The notes beneath the pieces were generated by a model. That model was given only the letters and a program-made list of their open reading frames with translations. It did not search any database and was not told the origin of the DNA. Below, one piece after another: positions 60,977 through 64,000 of a stretch of DNA of 64,000 nucleotides. The stretch is from Bacillus sp. S3 (lineage in GTDB: Bacteria; Bacillota; Bacilli; Bacillales; Cytobacillaceae). The stretch lies in the NCBI RefSeq assembly GCF_005154805.1, contig NZ_CP039727.1, forward strand, positions 927,501 through 991,500, given 5' to 3'. Position 1 is the stretch's first letter; every line of letters starts with the position of its first letter. A program made the position numbers and the translations under genes.

Positions 60977-61963
60977 ATGTTAAAACTTACTTTAGCTACA
61001 GGCGATTATGACCGTTGTGCACCTATTCGTGATGGGAGAGTCCGAGTACAAGGGGTAGATTTATTTCCTTTACATTTAGATGCAGAAGAGCTTTTCTTTA
61101 GAATGGCGCGCTATCAAGATATCGATGTAGCGGAATTTTCACTCTCATCTTACGTTATGGGGGTTTCTCGAGGAAACAGTCCGTTTATTGCCTTACCAGT
61201 TTTTCTTTCACGTGCATTTAGACATGGAAATATTTTAGTAAGAAGTGATGCTGGTATCACGAAACCTGAACAATTAATTGGACGCCGCATTGGGGTTCCG
61301 GAATATCAAATGACAGCATTAGTGTGGCAACGGGGAATTTTAGAGGATGAATATGGCGTTTCTCCTGAATCCATTACGTGGGTAACGGGCGGGGAAGAAC
61401 AAAGTGGCAGAAAAGAAAGAGTACCGTGGACTGCGCCGGCTAATCTTACGATTGAAGAGGCCCCTGAAGGTAAAACGCTTACCTCAATGTTATTAGCGGG
61501 AGAAATTGATGGCCTGTTATGTGCAAGACTGCCTAAGCCGTTCGATGAAGGAGATCCACGCATTTCGAGGTTATTCCCGAACTATAAAGAGGTAGAAAAG
61601 GACTATTATCAAAGGACCGGTATTTTCCCAATTATGCATACAGTCGTTCTGAAAAAGGAAGTATATAATGAAAACCCATGGGTAGCGCAAGAATTAGTTA
61701 AAGCCTTTAACCAAGCCAGGGAGATTGCCAAAAAGAATCTATTTGATACAACAGCGATTAAAACGATGTTGCCTTGGTTTGTAGCAGAAGCTGAGGAAGC
61801 ACGAAAACTCTTCAAAGATGATTTGTGGACATATGGATTCGAGAAGAACAGAAAGGCACTTGAAACGTTTTTGGAGTATCACTATAAACAAGGTTTATCC
61901 GAAAGACGTGTAGGTATTGAAGAGTTGTTTGCTCCAAATACGATTGAAGAGTTTGCTATATAA
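60977..61963 (+). CDS. 4,5-dihydroxyphthalate decarboxylase-like protein
   Basis: A 328-aa cytosolic protein matching the 4,5-dihydroxyphthalate decarboxylase (Pht5) family: LTLATGDYDRCAPIRDGRVRVQGVDL, AEELFFRMARYQDIDVAEFSLSSYV, GRRIGVPEYQMTA. The fold resembles a periplasmic binding protein, but there is no signal peptide, so an enzyme role is favoured. The family removes CO2 from ring-hydroxylated aromatic acids. It follows the hydroxylase large subunit by 53 bp, likely in one transcript. The natural substrate here could be a hydroxylated aromatic or pyridine carboxylate (inference). AAAGGGAGAGAG precedes the ATG. Confidence 0.85.
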   Translation: MLKLTLATGDYDRCAPIRDGRVRVQGVDLFPLHLDAEELFFRMARYQDIDVAEFSLSSYVMGVSRGNSPFIALPVFLSRAFRHGNILVRSDAGITKPEQLIGRRIGVPEYQMTALVWQRGILEDEYGVSPESITWVTGGEEQSGRKERVPWTAPANLTIEEAPEGKTLTSMLLAGEIDGLLCARLPKPFDEGDPRISRLFPNYKEVEKDYYQRTGIFPIMHTVVLKKEVYNENPWVAQELVKAFNQAREIAKKNLFDTTAIKTMLPWFVAEAEEARKLFKDDLWTYGFEKNRKALETFLEYHYKQGLSERRVGIEELFAPNTIEEFAI

Positions 61964-61993
61964 ATATATTGTTGGGAAGAGATTGTTGTTTCT

Positions 61994-62022
61994 GCCAAGG
62001 GTCTATTTTTTGTACCCTTGGC
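61994..62022 (+). terminator. Hairpin ending the hydroxylase operon
   Basis: GCCAAGGGT/ACCCTTGGC (61994-62002 with 62014-62022) with a T-rich loop. The outer part resembles the hairpin at 54755-54790. Confidence 0.5.
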
Positions 62023-62040
62023 AAATGATTAAGGAGGAAG

Positions 62041-62086
62041 TGGCAATTTTTCCATATTTGGCACATATGATATACAGAAATTGCCA
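62041..62086. promoter_or_regulatory. Inverted repeat upstream of tetR
   Basis: TGGCAATTT (62041-62049) and AAATTGCCA (62078-62086), 9-bp perfect arms 28 bp apart, just upstream of the tetR promoter. It is unlike the island operator and could bind a different regulator. Confidence 0.4.
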
Positions 62087-62092
62087 TGATTG

Positions 62093-62122
62093 TTGACAAG
62101 GTTATTCAAATTAAAATATTAT
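62093..62122 (+). promoter_or_regulatory. Sigma-A promoter of tetR
   Basis: TTGACA (62093-62098), an 18-bp spacer and TATTAT (62117-62122), 34 bp before the regulator start. No GTTAGTT operator overlaps it. Confidence 0.6.
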
Positions 62123-62155
62123 AATGATAAATTGAAATGAAGGGAGGTCGTCATT

Positions 62156-62755
62156 GTGGTCGTCGATATGACAGATACGAGTGATCGACTTTTATTTTCG
62201 GCAATAAATTTAATAGCTGAAAAAGGATATAAAGCGGTCTCGACAAAAGAAATTGCCAAAGAAGCCTCTGTAAGTGAAATGACATTATTTCGTCATTTCG
62301 GAACAAAACAAGGTATTTTAGAAGCAGCGATTGATCGATTCTATTATTCTACATCAATGAAAGAACTTTTTGATAAGAATATTGTTTGGGATTTAGAAAA
62401 AGATTTGTTAATGATCAGTGAAGCATATCATAAATTAATGAAGAAAAACCAAAAAGTTATTCTTATTGCATATAAGGAAGGAAATACAATTGAAGGTTTA
62501 TTTGAACAAATTAATAAACATCCTCGTCAATTAAAGGAACTTCTTATTTATTATTTTTTAGAAATGAAGCAGATGGGCAAGATGCAGTTCGAAGGCAATG
62601 TTGAAGGTCTTGCAATGTCTTATTTATATATGGTGTATGGTGAGTTTGTTTCACGTAATTTTGTAGATGGGCATCAAATTACTGCAATAGGCAGCGAAGA
62701 ATTTATTAGTACAGCAGTGCAAATATTTGTTAGGGCATTAAAAATGGATGGATAG
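62156..62755 (+). CDS. TetR-family transcriptional regulator of the island
   Basis: A 199-aa repressor. The N-terminal TetR helix-turn-helix (residues about 10-55, STKEIAKEASVSEMTLFRHFGTKQGILEAAI) is followed by a helical ligand domain. GTG 62156 is 8 nt after AGGGAGG; ATG 62168 is an alternative. It is the only regulator in the 39.8-64 kb island and is flanked by operator sites 7 and 8, so I infer that it binds GTTAGTT-N6-AACTAAC and is released by a pathway intermediate. Confidence 0.85.
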   Translation: MVVDMTDTSDRLLFSAINLIAEKGYKAVSTKEIAKEASVSEMTLFRHFGTKQGILEAAIDRFYYSTSMKELFDKNIVWDLEKDLLMISEAYHKLMKKNQKVILIAYKEGNTIEGLFEQINKHPRQLKELLIYYFLEMKQMGKMQFEGNVEGLAMSYLYMVYGEFVSRNFVDGHQITAIGSEEFISTAVQIFVRALKMDG

Positions 62756-62773
62756 AATCTTTTTGTTAAATTA

Positions 62774-62793
62774 GTTAGTTATTACAAACTAAC
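62774..62793. promoter_or_regulatory. Island operator 7
   Basis: GTTAGTT-ATTACA-AACTAAC, both arms perfect, directly behind the tetR stop and in front of the FNR gene. Confidence 0.75.
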
Positions 62794-62852
62794 GGATGAA
62801 TAGCGAAAATAATATAATTGGATCATTCCAATTATATTATTTTATCCTGTAT

Positions 62853-62872
62853 GTTAGTTAGTACTAACATAC
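62853..62872. promoter_or_regulatory. Island operator 8
   Basis: ATGTTAGT-N4-ACTAACAT (62851-62870) is a perfect palindrome. Read in the N6 frame it is GTTAGTT-AGTACT-AACATAC. It is about 79 bp from operator 7 and about 90 bp before the FNR gene. Confidence 0.65.
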
Positions 62873-62962
62873 ATTAATTAAAAATAGAGTGATGATAGAA
62901 CAAAATAATTGCTCGTGTATACATTTATCATAAATCAGCGTAAATAAAGGCAGGAGAATAAT

Positions 62963-63979
62963 ATGAATAATAAAATCTACGATATAACAGTGATTGGCGG
63001 AGGGCCAGCTGGCCTTTTTACTGCTTTTTATGGCGGGATAAGGCAATGCAGTGTGAAAATCATCGAAAGCATGCCACAACTTGGCGGTCAACTTGCAGCT
63101 CTCTATCCGGATAAATTTATATATGATATTGCAGGTTTTCCGCAAATTCGTGCTCAGGACTTGGTAAATAACTTATTAAAACAAATTGAACAATTCCACC
63201 CTTCCGTTGCACTGGAAGAACAAGTATTAAATATTCAAAAGCTGGAGAATGGTTCTTTCTTGATTACGACTAATAAAGCAACACATTTCTCGCGAACCAT
63301 TATTATTACAGCGGGTGTTGGTGCGTTCAAGCCAAAAAAGCTCGACCATGAAAATGCGAAGTACTTTGAAAAGAAAAATTTACATTACTTCATTAAGGAT
63401 TTGCGCTCGTTTAAAGACAAGAAAGTAACCGTAATTGGCGGGGGAGATTCCGCTGTCGATTGGGCGCTAATGCTTGAACCAATTGCGAAAGAAGTAAATC
63501 TTGTTCACCGTCGCGATAAATTCCGTGCCCACGAGAGCAGTGTGAAAACATTAATGAATTCTAGTGTAAATATAATTACCCCGTATATTACGAAGGATTT
63601 AATCGGTACAGAAAGAATTGAACAAATCGTTTTAGGAAACATCCATTCAGGTGAAGAAATGGCTTTAGAAGTAGATGAGATTGTTGTTAACTTTGGTTTT
63701 GTATCATCATTGGGTCCTATTAAAGAAGGGGATCTAACATTAGAAAAAGGTTCGATTGTTGTGAATACAAAAATGGAGACAAATATACCTGGAATTTATG
63801 CAGCGGGAGATATTACGACATATCCAGGAAAAGTCAAACTGATTACGGTTGGGTTCGGAGAAGGTCCTACGGCTGTTAATAATGCGATAAGCTATTTTAA
63901 CCCAAGCGCAAAACTTCAGCCAGGACATAGTACTTCGATGGATTTAGGAAAGGAATTACCTGAAAAAATGAAAGCATAA
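62963..63979 (+). CDS. Ferredoxin--NADP(+) reductase, thioredoxin-reductase-like (YumC type)
   Basis: A 338-aa FAD/NAD(P)H protein. The FAD-binding [16 protein letters not shown] and the second nucleotide fold [14 protein letters not shown] are clear, and [17 protein letters not shown] is the C-terminal FAD contact. The CxxC of thioredoxin reductase is absent, as in Bacillus YumC. It reduces ferredoxin with NADPH. Behind two island operators it is probably a dedicated electron supplier for the Rieske oxygenase (inference). No ferredoxin gene is in the window. AGGAG precedes the ATG. Confidence 0.9.
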   Translation: MNNKIYDITVIGGGPAGLFTAFYGGIRQCSVKIIESMPQLGGQLAALYPDKFIYDIAGFPQIRAQDLVNNLLKQIEQFHPSVALEEQVLNIQKLENGSFLITTNKATHFSRTIIITAGVGAFKPKKLDHENAKYFEKKNLHYFIKDLRSFKDKKVTVIGGGDSAVDWALMLEPIAKEVNLVHRRDKFRAHESSVKTLMNSSVNIITPYITKDLIGTERIEQIVLGNIHSGEEMALEVDEIVVNFGFVSSLGPIKEGDLTLEKGSIVVNTKMETNIPGIYAAGDITTYPGKVKLITVGFGEGPTAVNNAISYFNPSAKLQPGHSTSMDLGKELPEKMKA

Positions 63980-64000
63980 GGAAAACACTCGCCGATTTGA

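Noticed and set aside
60977..61963. ABC or TRAP substrate-binding protein
   Set aside because: The fold is similar, but there is no signal peptide or lipobox, and the motifs match the dihydroxyphthalate decarboxylase family.

Overview
The window comes from the chromosome of a low-GC, spore-forming Firmicute of the Bacillaceae (a Bacillus/Neobacillus/Mesobacillus-type genome). The evidence is AT-rich DNA with strong GGAGG ribosome sites, TTGACA/TATAAT-type promoters, a sigma-B-type promoter, and Bacillus-type proteins such as YteA, FusB-like, YflT-like and RNase J. No rRNA, tRNA, CRISPR array or prophage was seen. The only transposon trace is a decayed ISL3-type transposase at the left end.

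Layout. 0-4 kb: transposase remnant, a PLD-helicase-DUF3427 protein and a Nudix hydrolase. 4.2-11 kb: a TerD/TerA-like protein, then a compact cassette (regulator, MFS importer, M20 amidohydrolase, glutaminase). A decayed copy of the terD 3' tail and terminator lies on the cassette's far side. 11.5-14.4 kb: DUF4240, Eis-like GNAT, SDR. 14.45-24.1 kb: a histidine-utilisation island with a divergent sigma-54 activator, hutU, a permease, hutI, an M20 hydrolase and hutH. A near-copy of the fusB terminator sits at its left edge and the native one at its right edge. hutG is absent. 24.2-39.6 kb: ordinary backbone genes (FusB-like, CD3324, M28 peptidase, Tat metallophosphatase, DeoR, YflT, MFS plus ArsR, YteA, a frameshifted phosphodiesterase, DUF421, RNase J).

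39.8-64 kb is the most interesting part: a roughly 24 kb catabolic island. It holds a Mo-hydroxylase (three subunits) with its XdhC and MobA-type maturation genes, and a two-subunit Rieske ring-hydroxylating oxygenase. Uptake candidates are a BenE carrier, a TRAP-TAXI transporter and an MFS carrier. Other members are a COG0523 GTPase, an atypical SDR, an isochorismatase-fold amidase, a DUF3891 protein, a Zn-alcohol dehydrogenase, a maleate-isomerase-like protein, a DsrE protein, two CoxG paralogues, a 4,5-dihydroxyphthalate-decarboxylase-like enzyme, a TetR regulator and a ferredoxin-NADP reductase. A palindrome, GTTAGTT-N6-AACTAAC, recurs in front of most transcription units. I infer that it is the operator of the island's own TetR protein.

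How the genes may work together: the amidase plus maleate-isomerase pair matches the lower end of nicotinate-type pyridine breakdown (maleamate to maleate to fumarate). The Mo-hydroxylase, Rieske oxygenase and decarboxylase-like protein fit hydroxylation and decarboxylation of an aromatic or N-heteroaromatic acid. No classical ring-cleavage dioxygenase is visible, so the substrate and the ring-opening step are open questions. The FNR at the end probably feeds electrons, through a ferredoxin not seen here, to the Rieske oxygenase.
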